Below, in pieces: positions 1 through 7,993 of a stretch of 64,000 nt of DNA. A program made the translations under genes and the position numbers. The notes below the pieces were generated by a model. That model worked only from the letters and a program-made list of their open reading frames with translations, ran no database searches and was not told the DNA's origin. Within the stretch, counting starts at the first letter, position 1; the number at the start of each line of letters is the position of its first letter. The stretch is from Fuerstiella sp. (GTDB taxonomy: Bacteria; Planctomycetota; Planctomycetia; Planctomycetales; Planctomycetaceae), in NCBI GenBank assembly GCA_022447225.1, contig JAKVAZ010000001.1, forward strand, positions 186,001-250,000, written 5' to 3'.

Positions 1-288
1 GGATTGAAATGACCGAACCTCACCACCAAACAGCTTACGCCAGTTTGCAAACCAGCTCTTGAGATAATCACTGGCGATGACGACTTCGGCCACAACGAGT
101 GACGGTGCAGGTTCCACGTGCTTTGCCATGGGGAACGATTTGATCTGAGTAATCAGAAATCCATCGTTCGCCGCATCAAATGCGTCCAGCCGCCGAAAAT
201 GTCGTTTCTCTACGGTCCGTCCGATGACGAGTCCAAAGACGACGAACGGCACTACAAAAATGAGAAGATTAATAACCAAGGGGATCAT
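1..288 (-). CDS. Membrane-anchored YbjQ-like protein, partial
   Basis: The reading frame is open from an ATG at 288 to the window edge, giving 96 residues, so the C-terminus is missing. A GAGGAGG-like ribosome binding site lies just upstream of the start. Residues 2-24 are a strongly hydrophobic anchor, followed by a basic stretch. From about residue 62 the sequence (VVAEVVIASDYLKSW, then a Phe-Gly-Gly turn) resembles the core of YbjQ/UPF0145 proteins, where a DxxRDxxGG-like segment follows the first strand. It lies directly downstream of a second YbjQ-family gene, so the two are probably co-transcribed paralogues, one soluble and one membrane-bound. The function of the family is not established. 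The family call is moderate because half the domain is outside the window. Confidence 0.6.
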   Translation of the reverse strand, partial: MIPLVINLLIFVVPFVVFGLVIGRTVEKRHFRRLDAFDAANDGFLITQIKSFPMAKHVEPAPSLVVAEVVIASDYLKSWFANWRKLFGGEVRSFQS

Positions 289-405
289 GACATTTCCTCC
301 TCAGGAATCCGGTCCGAACTTTCTTTTTGCGTCGTCTTATCCGGGACGCCTGGCCGTGATGACGGCATCAGCATGACGGATACATGGAACAGAGTGACAT
401 TGAGC

Positions 406-741
406 TTAGACAGACTGCTCAAGACTGACGGCTGTGCCGTAGGCATACAGTTCTGCAGCACCGGCAGTGACGGCACTCGTGGTGAAACGTACGTTGACCA
501 CTGCATTCGCGCCCAGCTGCTGTGCCTGAGCCAGCATGCGCTGCATGGCTTCACGGCGTGATTCTGTCAGTAGTTCTGTATATCCCTTCAATTCACCACC
601 AACCAGGTTCTTAAAGCTGGCGGCAATGTCACGGCCGGCATGTTTGGCTCGCACCGTATTTCCCTGTACCAGCCCGCAGATTGCAACGATGTCATACCCG
701 GCTACGGTTTCAGTATTAGTGACAATCATGGCGAACGGCAT
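406..741 (-). CDS. YbjQ family (UPF0145) protein
   Basis: A small protein of about 110 residues matching the whole YbjQ/UPF0145 fold: an opening MIVTNTETVAGYDI strand, an RAKHAGRDI helix, the LVGGELKGYTELL turn and the ANAVVNVRF strand, ending in a YGTAVSL segment like the family's GTAV ending. The family forms homopentamers and is sometimes labelled putative heavy-metal binding, but its role is unknown. The frame stays open much further upstream; similarity begins only at the ATG at 741 or the ATG at 729, which share a GAGGAG ribosome binding site. The 729 start has the better spacing. It lies about 120 bases upstream of the truncated membrane-anchored paralogue on the same strand. Confidence 0.8.
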   Translation of the reverse strand: MPFAMIVTNTETVAGYDIVAICGLVQGNTVRAKHAGRDIAASFKNLVGGELKGYTELLTESRREAMQRMLAQAQQLGANAVVNVRFTTSAVTAGAAELYAYGTAVSLEQSV

Positions 742-892
742 TCTCCTCAGATTCAGTGCACAGAAGACAAGTTCCCAACGATATCGCGCACAGGCAATCT
801 TGTGAATCGTTTGGGAGGAGTCGGCGCTCCCGTCGGAACGATTCAGCCCGTCGGTCAGTCTCAGCAGCCGGAGTGAATCTGTTCGAAAGGAT

Positions 893-2167
893 TTAGTCCT
901 TCCGAATTCGGATTCGGCGATATTCCATTTGTCCGCGGTCACCTTCCAGACCGATCGGACCGGATTCCGGAAGCCTGAATTCGGCTTCCAGAATTTCTCC
1001 ATTGCAGGTGCAGTGAGCCACGTTGTCGTTGACCACAACCACCAGCTCATTCCAGTCCTGCTGGCGATACTTTTTTAGTTCCGTGTACGGACCGGCCAGT
1101 ACGTAGTCTCGACACTGCAGCTGCGGTTTGCGGATGAAGACCCCGCTGTCTGCATTAGGTGTTGCACGGAATTCCAGTTTCAGTGTGAAGTCACCCGTGA
1201 ATTCTTCTTTCGTCCACAATTGCTGGAAACGCCGACCTTCAGCGGGTGTGGTGACGATCAGCCGGTCGTTCAATGCCACATAACGACCATCCGGAGTTGA
1301 CGACGAGCTAAAATACTGAGGTTCATGTTCCTTTGGACGAAAGCCCCAGCCCGTCAGGTCTCTACCATTGAACAAACTGCGGAATCCGGACTCGATTTGA
1401 AAGTCGTCGGGTTTCGTTTCCAGGTAGCCCAGTGTGGCGAAGATTGGAACCAACGCTTTGGCCCACATGGCATAACCAGCCTGGTTGGGATGCAACAGGT
1501 CTGGAAATTCGGTTTGGTTCGCATCACCATGTTCATTGGCAAACAGTGTCCACGTATCCAGAACCGTGATCTGAGCATCACCTCTGACAGCTGTTTCATT
1601 CAGCTCGTTCAGCTTTTGAATAGCGGTGGCCGGACGTTTCAGGTTTGCTGACGACGGGAAAACACGGCAAAGCACAATCGGCATTGTTGCACTGTGTTTC
1701 TTCAATGCCGCAATGATCAATTCGACGTTACCTGAAATTGTCTCGGGAGACGCACCTTCTTCCAGGTCATTGGTGCCCATCAGGATCACGACGGCAGAGG
1801 GATTCAATGAAAGGACATCCTGGTTCAGACGTATCAGCATACCGCGCGTTGTATCGCCACTGATTCCTCGATTGGCAGCATTGAGGCCCGGGAAATGATC
1901 TTTGAATGTGGGCCCCCATCCCTGGGTGATCGAGTCACCCAGAAAGACCACGGCCCCCTGTTTTTTTGAAATTTCTCCGGCAAACGCGGTGCGGCGACTC
2001 TTCCACAATTTCCGAAACCAGTCGTAGCGCCGAATCGGCCCCGTGCCTGGAAGGCCGTCATCCGATTGAGGAAGGGCAAAGGACTGAGGAACGTCATCCG
2101 CGTGAACAAATGTATGCGTGGACGGAATAAAGCACACAGTAACTATTAAACCAATGCGAACAGACAT
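893..2167 (-). CDS. Secreted SGNH/GDSL hydrolase fused to DUF1080 domain
   Basis: About 424 residues. The ATG at 2167 gives a typical signal peptide (MSVRIGLIVTVCF, cleavage near THTFVHA), so the longer upstream frame is probably not translated. The first half is an SGNH hydrolase: GDSITQGW carries the nucleophile Ser (about residue 79), GTND is block III, and DLLHPN supplies the Asp/His pair. The second half is a 3-keto-disaccharide hydrolase-type DUF1080 domain (SLFNGRDLTGW opening, then FTLKLEFR and SGVFIR). The pairing suggests an extracytoplasmic enzyme that deacylates and processes a decorated polysaccharide or glycoside, both modules being common in Planctomycetes. The substrate is unknown. 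Confidence 0.85.
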   Translation of the reverse strand: MSVRIGLIVTVCFIPSTHTFVHADDVPQSFALPQSDDGLPGTGPIRRYDWFRKLWKSRRTAFAGEISKKQGAVVFLGDSITQGWGPTFKDHFPGLNAANRGISGDTTRGMLIRLNQDVLSLNPSAVVILMGTNDLEEGASPETISGNVELIIAALKKHSATMPIVLCRVFPSSANLKRPATAIQKLNELNETAVRGDAQITVLDTWTLFANEHGDANQTEFPDLLHPNQAGYAMWAKALVPIFATLGYLETKPDDFQIESGFRSLFNGRDLTGWGFRPKEHEPQYFSSSSTPDGRYVALNDRLIVTTPAEGRRFQQLWTKEEFTGDFTLKLEFRATPNADSGVFIRKPQLQCRDYVLAGPYTELKKYRQQDWNELVVVVNDNVAHCTCNGEILEAEFRLPESGPIGLEGDRGQMEYRRIRIRKD

Positions 2168-2269
2168 CCCCCAGGCTTTCTTTATGTCTTGCGAAACCAC
2201 GTTGCACGAGGCATAGGACACGAGATTGCATTGTCTACTTCTGTGAATTCTGTGCAAACCCTGCGACAA

Positions 2270-2666
2270 TCCCTGTTAACGGCCGACTTCATTCCTCCAT
2301 GGTAAATGCCGGAATAACCGAACGAAATCGGCAGACAGAAGCCCGGCATCTCAACCTCCGTTGTCGGACCCATGGGGCAAATTCAGGTATTGAACCTGCT
2401 TTGTGACTGAATAATCGCGGGAATTCAGATTCTAACCAGGCAGTGTATGTGACTGATTTCTGCTTTGCCGCGACTGTACGGGCTGCTTTCTCACAGCCGT
2501 TCAGCGCACACATGTCAAGCCAAAGCTAAATGGGTGTCCACGACCTCTTCAATTTCAATAACCGTGGTGAACTGCGCGCAAACCGCAGTTCACCGACCTC
2601 ACAAACCCGGAATCGAAAAAATCCTCACAATATTTGTTGACATGTATCACGTATCCCCGAAACTAA
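2270..2666. other. Intergenic region upstream of bfd
   Basis: About 400 bases between the divergent SGNH hydrolase gene and bfd. Short frames here lack coding features. Apart from the palindrome immediately downstream I see no recognisable element. Confidence 0.5.
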
Positions 2667-2681
2667 TGAGACTGAGTCTCA
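2667..2681. promoter_or_regulatory. Candidate Fur box (7-1-7 palindrome)
   Basis: The 15 bases TGAGACT-G-AGTCTCA form a perfect 7-1-7 inverted repeat, the architecture of classical Fur boxes. It lies about 45 bases upstream of the bfd start codon. A second copy of the half-site TGAGACT begins at about 2692 with a poorly matching partner. Iron control of bfd is well known in other bacteria. Assignment of this site to Fur is an inference. Confidence 0.55.
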
Positions 2682-2726
2682 GCATGGGTGTTGAGACTAG
2701 GAATTGGAGATGCAGGCAAGTTTGAG

Positions 2727-2978
2727 ATGTTGCTCGAAGAGAAGTCCTCAAACCAGGTTGTTTGTCACTGTCTTGGCATTACCGAACGCGAAATTGGCGT
2801 GGCGGGTGTCTCGGGCGGATGTCGTACACTTGCCGATGTGAAAGCCATGACGGCAGCCGGCAGCGGCTGCACAGCGTGTCACCGCCGTATCATTGCTGTT
2901 CTCCGGAAAACCACCGTTCAGACGGTGACTATTTCTCAGGAGATGAATTCCAGCTTTGCATCCCGGAGTTCCTGTTGA
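2727..2978 (+). CDS. bfd: Bacterioferritin-associated ferredoxin (BFD-like [2Fe-2S])
   Basis: An 83-residue protein with the BFD-like [2Fe-2S] pattern: C13-x-C15 near the N-terminus and C48-x2-C51, close to the spacing of E. coli Bfd. Residues 11-16 (VVCHCL) and ADVKAMTAAGSGC match the family core. Bfd binds bacterioferritin and passes electrons to its haem to reduce and release stored ferric iron. The ATG at 2727 was chosen because the longer frame adds only residues upstream of the domain and would begin after the Fur-like palindrome. The C-terminal 25 residues are an unconserved tail. It is convergent with the bacterioferritin gene, which supports a shared function. Confidence 0.85.
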   Translation: MLLEEKSSNQVVCHCLGITEREIGVAGVSGGCRTLADVKAMTAAGSGCTACHRRIIAVLRKTTVQTVTISQEMNSSFASRSSC

Positions 2979-3101
2979 GTACTGCCGCAGGATTATGGCG
3001 TTACCACCGATCTGTTTACGTGGGTTCGTAATGATCGGAGCTGATCAGTGGAGTGACTGTCTCACAAACCTTAACAGTTACCTGACAGTATCAAAAAAGC
3101 G

Positions 3102-3587
3102 TTATTCACTCGCAGGCTCTTCGCCAGTCTGGCCCGCCAGATAAAGTTCTGAACCGATGGTTGCGATCTGGTGAAGTTGAGTCTCCAGCCAGTCGACACT
3201 CTCTTCGGATTCCACCACGATCCGCTCCATAATCTCCTTGCTGCCGGCGTCACCAACCTCGGCCGCCAGCTGCACGCCTCCATTGTAAGTCTTGACGGCG
3301 TTGACTTCGAGCAGCAGATCATTTTCCAGTTGTTCTTTGACGTTCGAACCAACACGGATCACGTCGTATCGTGCAATCTCCGGAACCCCTTCCAAAAACA
3401 GAATACGGTCAATCAGATACTCCGCATGTTTCATCTCTTCGATGGATTCTGCATAGTGGTGGGTAGCCAGTTTATGGAAGCCCCAGTCCTTGCACATTTT
3501 GGACTGCACGAAATACTGATTGATGGCAGTCAGCTCAATGGTCAGTCCAGCGTTGAGTGCTTCGAGGACTTTGTCGTTGCCCTTCAT
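3102..3587 (-). CDS. bfr: Bacterioferritin with altered ferroxidase site
   Basis: A 161-residue ferritin-like protein that aligns without gaps to E. coli Bfr over most of its length (MKGNDKVLEALN, INQYF, ESIEEMKHAE, RILFLEG). The haem-ligand Met52 is present, as are E18, E51, H54 and E94 of the di-iron site. However, the fourth-helix ligands E127 and H130 of E. coli are Ser127 and Ser130 here (segment VVESEESVDWLE). That is the pattern of haem-carrying, ferroxidase-poor subunits that pair with a second, active subunit in some bacteria; no second ferritin gene is in the window. It would store iron as a 24-mer and be reduced by the neighbouring Bfd. Confidence 0.9.
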   Translation of the reverse strand: MKGNDKVLEALNAGLTIELTAINQYFVQSKMCKDWGFHKLATHHYAESIEEMKHAEYLIDRILFLEGVPEIARYDVIRVGSNVKEQLENDLLLEVNAVKTYNGGVQLAAEVGDAGSKEIMERIVVESEESVDWLETQLHQIATIGSELYLAGQTGEEPASE

Positions 3588-3791
3588 GGTCTTCCTTTTA
3601 ATCCTGGGATGATTTCCATCGCGAACGACTTAATTGTAACCAGCTTTCCCGATTCCGATGACTGATCTGAGCTGGTCATCTCACCAAACCATACGATTGA
3701 TATCCGGTCTCTCGCCGTTGCTGCGACAGAATCCCAGTCTCTTCGGCGGCGGGGCAGTCCGAATGTCCGATGCTCACGCAGGTTTGAATAC

Positions 3792-5999
3792 TCAGCCCTG
3801 AGTACCCATTTGCGCTACGAACAGCACAAGACCGATAATTCCAAAACATATGATGAAAGAGAGGATGAACCCACCTGCGTCAACAATTCCTGGGCGTTGA
3901 AATTCCAGATCGGTTCCTGGAAACAGCTTTCTGTGATCAAACCGTGAAGGTTCCGCGTAACTTTTCTCGACTTCTGCTTTATCGAGCTCAGGGTTCGAAT
4001 TCGCCGGGGTTTTCATTTTCACATAATAACGATCCAGTGCTTCCCGGCTGTTTCGTGGTGTGATCATACTAAACACGATCATGACCAAAAACGGCATAAC
4101 GATCTTGGGAACCAGCTCCAGTGCACTCAAGGTTGACGAAGACTGGCTGCCCAGATCAAGTCCGAATGGCCGGTACAACAGCAGGTTCAGTTTCAGGCTG
4201 CCCTGTCCGCGGAAATCTGTATCAGCGGGATATTCCAAAGTTTCGCAACGGGTGAATTCATCAATCTGCTCGGTTTTGACAACCTGCGGCCGGACACTGG
4301 AATCCGACGGAACAATTTTGTCCCAATAGATACTGACACTCGTAGTAACCTTCTCGCTGGTCGTGCGGGTCACTTCGGCCTGGATTTCCTGCATACCGTC
4401 TTCACCGGGAACCAAAATTCTGTCCGCCGATATTTGCTGAGGCTTCAATTGTTCGTGGGCGATCAGTGCATCACCCTCGAGTCCTTCTTTGTCTTCATTC
4501 CAGCTGATTTCGGCGGCAGTCAGCTTTTGTCGCAGTATGGACTTTGAGACAAGTTCCTGTGAGATCGTTCGTATGTGTGGCGTACGGGTCATCAGGTCCT
4601 GGTTATCACGCAGACCGTTGAAAATCATCGGTCCGAAGTAGGGCACGATGAAGAAGAACAGCAAGCAGTAGGTAACGGTAATCCATGCGGCGGCGCTGGT
4701 GGCTCGCCGCCAGTACATACCCACCCAAAACGGAGCGGCGAAGACTAGCGGAAACCAGAATGTCAGTTTCAACTGGCCGAGCATGTCGTAGAACTTCAGG
4801 GAAAAAATGACTGAGCCCGCGACGACGATCACACCGATGAGTCGACCTGCCCACAGACACTGACGTTCATCAGCGTGCGGATTAACAAACGGCACGTACA
4901 GATTGCGCACGATCAGGCCGGCGCCGACAATCATATATGCGTCAACGCTGCTCATCAGTGCCGCCAGCAGACATGCCAGCATCAGACCGCGGAAGCCCGG
5001 TCCCAGTAACTGCATTGAGGCGTAGCCCCACGTCCGGTCCGGGTCGTTGATTAATTCGGGCACGTCGGCATACAGTGTTGCTGCAATCAGTGCCGTCAGT
5101 ACCCAGCCCACCGTACAGAATCGCTTCAGAAAATTACCGATGACCAGTCCAACCCGTGCATCAAATTCGGATTTGGCGGAACCGCCTCCCGTGGCGATGA
5201 AGTGCGGCTGCACTACGATGCCTGTGAGGTTCGCCAGCACGATGGCGACCAGGTAGTACACTGAGAACTCTGCGGCGCTGGAGCTGATAACGTCGAAAAA
5301 TGATTCGGGCAGTTGATCGTGCATGACCTGGAAGCCGTCCTTGCCTTCAGGATTCAGGTCGGCGTTTTCCGCCAGTCGGTTCAGGCCAATGGGAATCAGC
5401 ATCACCGACAGACCGATGATGCACAGACCCTGGACCAAATCGGTAAAATACGCGGCGGCCAGTCCCCCCGCCATTCCGTAAACCACGACCACAATGGCCA
5501 CCACGGGAATCAGCACATACTGCAACTCATACTGATTGTCGAACAGGGCGACGGTATCACCGATCATAGGCGCGGCTGTCTTGGCGAGAGCCGAGAAGAA
5601 CATCGATCCGTAGATCATGAAGAACATGACACCAAAAACACTGTAAGCTGCCCCGAGTCCGCGTGACTCATATCGTTCAACATACCAGTCACCCAGCGTC
5701 AGGTGCCGCATTCGTCGATACCAAACGCCTGTGATCCAGTAAAACGGTGTGACGAACAGCCAGAACATCACGCTCCACATACCGCTCATTCCGCCGACGA
5801 ACGTTGCACGTCCGGTGTTGATCGGATCGCTCGATCCGGTGCCTGCACCAAACGCCGCAAACGTTTGCAGCAGTTTGCCGAATGAGCGACCGCCCATGAA
5901 GAAATCCTCCTGACCCTTCACGCGACTCATAGCCCAGATGCCAATTCCTGCCATCCCGATGAAATAAACAGCAATTACCAGATAATCGATTGAGTCCAT
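3792..5999 (-). CDS. Sodium:solute symporter (SSS family) with soluble insert
   Basis: A 735-residue inner-membrane protein. Residues 1 to about 480 carry the helices of the SSS/LeuT-fold family: IDYLVIAVYFIGMAGIGIW at the start, the FFMGGRSFGK loop, a GGLAAAYFTDLVQG segment typical of SSS helix 5, and LACLLAALMSSVDAYM. About 150 polar residues (roughly 485-635) then interrupt the hydrophobic pattern before one helix near 640-660 and a last helix near 710-730. Ordinary family members are 450-550 residues long. The substrate cannot be read from the sequence. The gene stands alone, with an untranslated region of about 460 bases upstream. Confidence 0.85.
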   Translation of the reverse strand: MDSIDYLVIAVYFIGMAGIGIWAMSRVKGQEDFFMGGRSFGKLLQTFAAFGAGTGSSDPINTGRATFVGGMSGMWSVMFWLFVTPFYWITGVWYRRMRHLTLGDWYVERYESRGLGAAYSVFGVMFFMIYGSMFFSALAKTAAPMIGDTVALFDNQYELQYVLIPVVAIVVVVYGMAGGLAAAYFTDLVQGLCIIGLSVMLIPIGLNRLAENADLNPEGKDGFQVMHDQLPESFFDVISSSAAEFSVYYLVAIVLANLTGIVVQPHFIATGGGSAKSEFDARVGLVIGNFLKRFCTVGWVLTALIAATLYADVPELINDPDRTWGYASMQLLGPGFRGLMLACLLAALMSSVDAYMIVGAGLIVRNLYVPFVNPHADERQCLWAGRLIGVIVVAGSVIFSLKFYDMLGQLKLTFWFPLVFAAPFWVGMYWRRATSAAAWITVTYCLLFFFIVPYFGPMIFNGLRDNQDLMTRTPHIRTISQELVSKSILRQKLTAAEISWNEDKEGLEGDALIAHEQLKPQQISADRILVPGEDGMQEIQAEVTRTTSEKVTTSVSIYWDKIVPSDSSVRPQVVKTEQIDEFTRCETLEYPADTDFRGQGSLKLNLLLYRPFGLDLGSQSSSTLSALELVPKIVMPFLVMIVFSMITPRNSREALDRYYVKMKTPANSNPELDKAEVEKSYAEPSRFDHRKLFPGTDLEFQRPGIVDAGGFILSFIICFGIIGLVLFVAQMGTQG

Positions 6000-6459
6000 A
6001 TTTTCGCAGCCCGTCTGAGTGCATTGACAATGTTAGTCAGGAAACCGGCGAAATCTTCGTTGGTGATTGAGATAAGACCGCCGCAGCCTGATCACACAAC
6101 ACCAGAAGTCCTGAATCGCATTCGGTATCTTTCAGGATCTGCCTGTGCAGGCACAGTCTGAAGACGATTGTTCCTCAACTGCACATCACGATATCAGATG
6201 CGACCTTTTTGTTTTACCTGTCGGGTGTTCGTCTTTCCGTCAATCACACCAGGTGTTTCATTAAGACTTTCGCATGATAAGAAGTGGTGAACCATTCGAT
6301 AGACCGGACAGAGTCCGATTTGCGCGGGCCGGCAGCAGGTCTGGTCCTGACCTGTCTGAAATCAAGGACTCACCCCGGACTTCGATGTTGGATGTTCTGC
6401 CGGTGGAACGGAGGTCAGGAACACTCTGACGCTCACTCTGGCGGAACGTGTCATCAATT
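6000..6459. other. Intergenic region upstream of the symporter
   Basis: About 460 bases between the symporter start and the end of the next minus-strand gene. Short frames on both strands look like chance. It presumably holds the symporter promoter, but I see no clear -35/-10 pair, riboswitch or repeat. Confidence 0.4.
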
Positions 6460-7674
6460 TCAGCCGCATGCTGAGGGTCCCTGACACAGTTGCTGCCGAA
6501 CAATTTTCACGGCATTCATTGTCAGTGAGATGAGTTTAGGATTCAGTGGCAGTGGCTGTGACGACAGACTCGCGATCACAAGTGCATTTGTACGATCGAC
6601 AAACACATTTTGTCCGTGAATTCCGAGTCCAAACAGCAACGGGGCCTCGTCGTCCAGCACGTACCACTGGGATCGATAACAGATCGGCAGACCGGGATAA
6701 TACGCCGTGAATGAACCCTGGGCCCATGCCTGGGAACTCCCGCCGCTGTAAAGATCGTTGATCCATCCGACAGGCAGTATCTGCCGGCCGTCTCGCCGAC
6801 CATCCTGGCTCAGTAACTGTCCCAGCCGAGCCAGATCCCGGACGGTTGCACACATGCCACCCGCTGCCCGAGGTGCCCCCAGCCGATCCACGGTGATGTA
6901 GGCACTTTGTTCAGCACCCATCGGTTTCCAGAGGAGCTCGCTGACCAGATCGCAGTATCGCCGACCGGAAGCACGTTCGATGATCCATGCCAAAAGGTCT
7001 GTATTCGGGGAGACATATTGAAACCTCTGCCCATGTTGCCCGTCATTTTCTTTCAGCAGCTGATAAAATGAACGCAGGTCTGTTGGCTTCGTTTCCTGTT
7101 CAGGCGGGTTCCAGTTTGTTGCTCTGCGGTATTCGATCAGAGGTCCCGAATCCGCCAGATAGTCTTCATCGAACAGAATTCCTGCTCTCATATCCAGAAG
7201 ATTCCGCAGTGTTGCTCCCTGGTAGGCAGTGCATGACAACTCAGGTACATAATCGGTTACCTGATCTTCGACATCAATCGTGCCCATCGTCTCCAGGATA
7301 CCGGCCAGCAGTCCCAGCACAGACTTGGACACTGACATAAGGATGTGCGGAGTATGGCATGTGAGGCCATTGGCATAGCTTTCATAGACCAGTCTGCCCT
7401 GGTGCAGAATCACCAACCCGTCACAATGAGTTTGCTGGAGGAAATCCGGCCAGGAAAGTTCCTCGCCGCGGGTGCCGGGGACTCGGCATTCCGTTAGTTC
7501 ACATTGACGGGATTCCAGTTCCCAGACATTTTGCGGGTCGTTGGAAATTTCTGCTGACGGAACAATTTCCCGAACATGATGAAAGGCCCACACGTTGAAT
7601 GGCGGTGTGCGCCAGTTGGCAAGCGTGACCTGCGCGTTTTGTTTGGGAGGAAATCCGTCCATCATTTCGATCAT
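6460..7674 (-). CDS. Serine hydrolase of the beta-lactamase / 6-aminohexanoate-dimer hydrolase type
   Basis: A 404-residue protein without a signal peptide. It has the class C beta-lactamase/esterase catalytic set: S114-V-S-K117 (SxxK) and a tyrosine at about 220 in FQYVSPNTDLLAW, about 100 residues later as in NylB-type hydrolases, plus a GIHGQ segment near residue 355 that matches the position of the third motif. The DMRAGILFDEDY loop and the APRAAGGMCATVRDLARLG stretch are also typical of the NylB group. It probably hydrolyses amides or esters of small molecules. The substrate is unknown and antibiotic resistance should not be inferred. It is monocistronic by spacing (about 320 bases from thiC). 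Confidence 0.8.
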   Translation of the reverse strand: MIEMMDGFPPKQNAQVTLANWRTPPFNVWAFHHVREIVPSAEISNDPQNVWELESRQCELTECRVPGTRGEELSWPDFLQQTHCDGLVILHQGRLVYESYANGLTCHTPHILMSVSKSVLGLLAGILETMGTIDVEDQVTDYVPELSCTAYQGATLRNLLDMRAGILFDEDYLADSGPLIEYRRATNWNPPEQETKPTDLRSFYQLLKENDGQHGQRFQYVSPNTDLLAWIIERASGRRYCDLVSELLWKPMGAEQSAYITVDRLGAPRAAGGMCATVRDLARLGQLLSQDGRRDGRQILPVGWINDLYSGGSSQAWAQGSFTAYYPGLPICYRSQWYVLDDEAPLLFGLGIHGQNVFVDRTNALVIASLSSQPLPLNPKLISLTMNAVKIVRQQLCQGPSACG

Positions 7675-7993
7675 GGCATTTGTCCACGCCCAACTGCGTA
7701 TGTACTGCAGAAAAATCTATACGGACAGTGGCGGCACTGTCCGGAATCCATCAGGTGATCGCACGCGGTTCCAACGGCCTCTGGTGCACGAGTGACCAGA
7801 CACCCATTCCAGCCGGCTGCACGCGGCAATCATTCTGTACCTGACGCATTCCCGGAACAAAGTTGACAGCCACCCGGATTGCGCAGAGGTGTTGACGATT
7901 GTAGAAATACCGATTTGTCTCGGAGTGTGATGTTACGTCGGTCGAAGATGTTAGCATCAGGAATCATCTCAGAGCGTATTCTGGTCAACGGCT

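Noticed and set aside
3988-4003. A GGGTTCGAATTCG stretch resembling a tRNA T-loop
   Set aside because: It lies inside the symporter coding region and no acceptor or anticodon stems accompany it.
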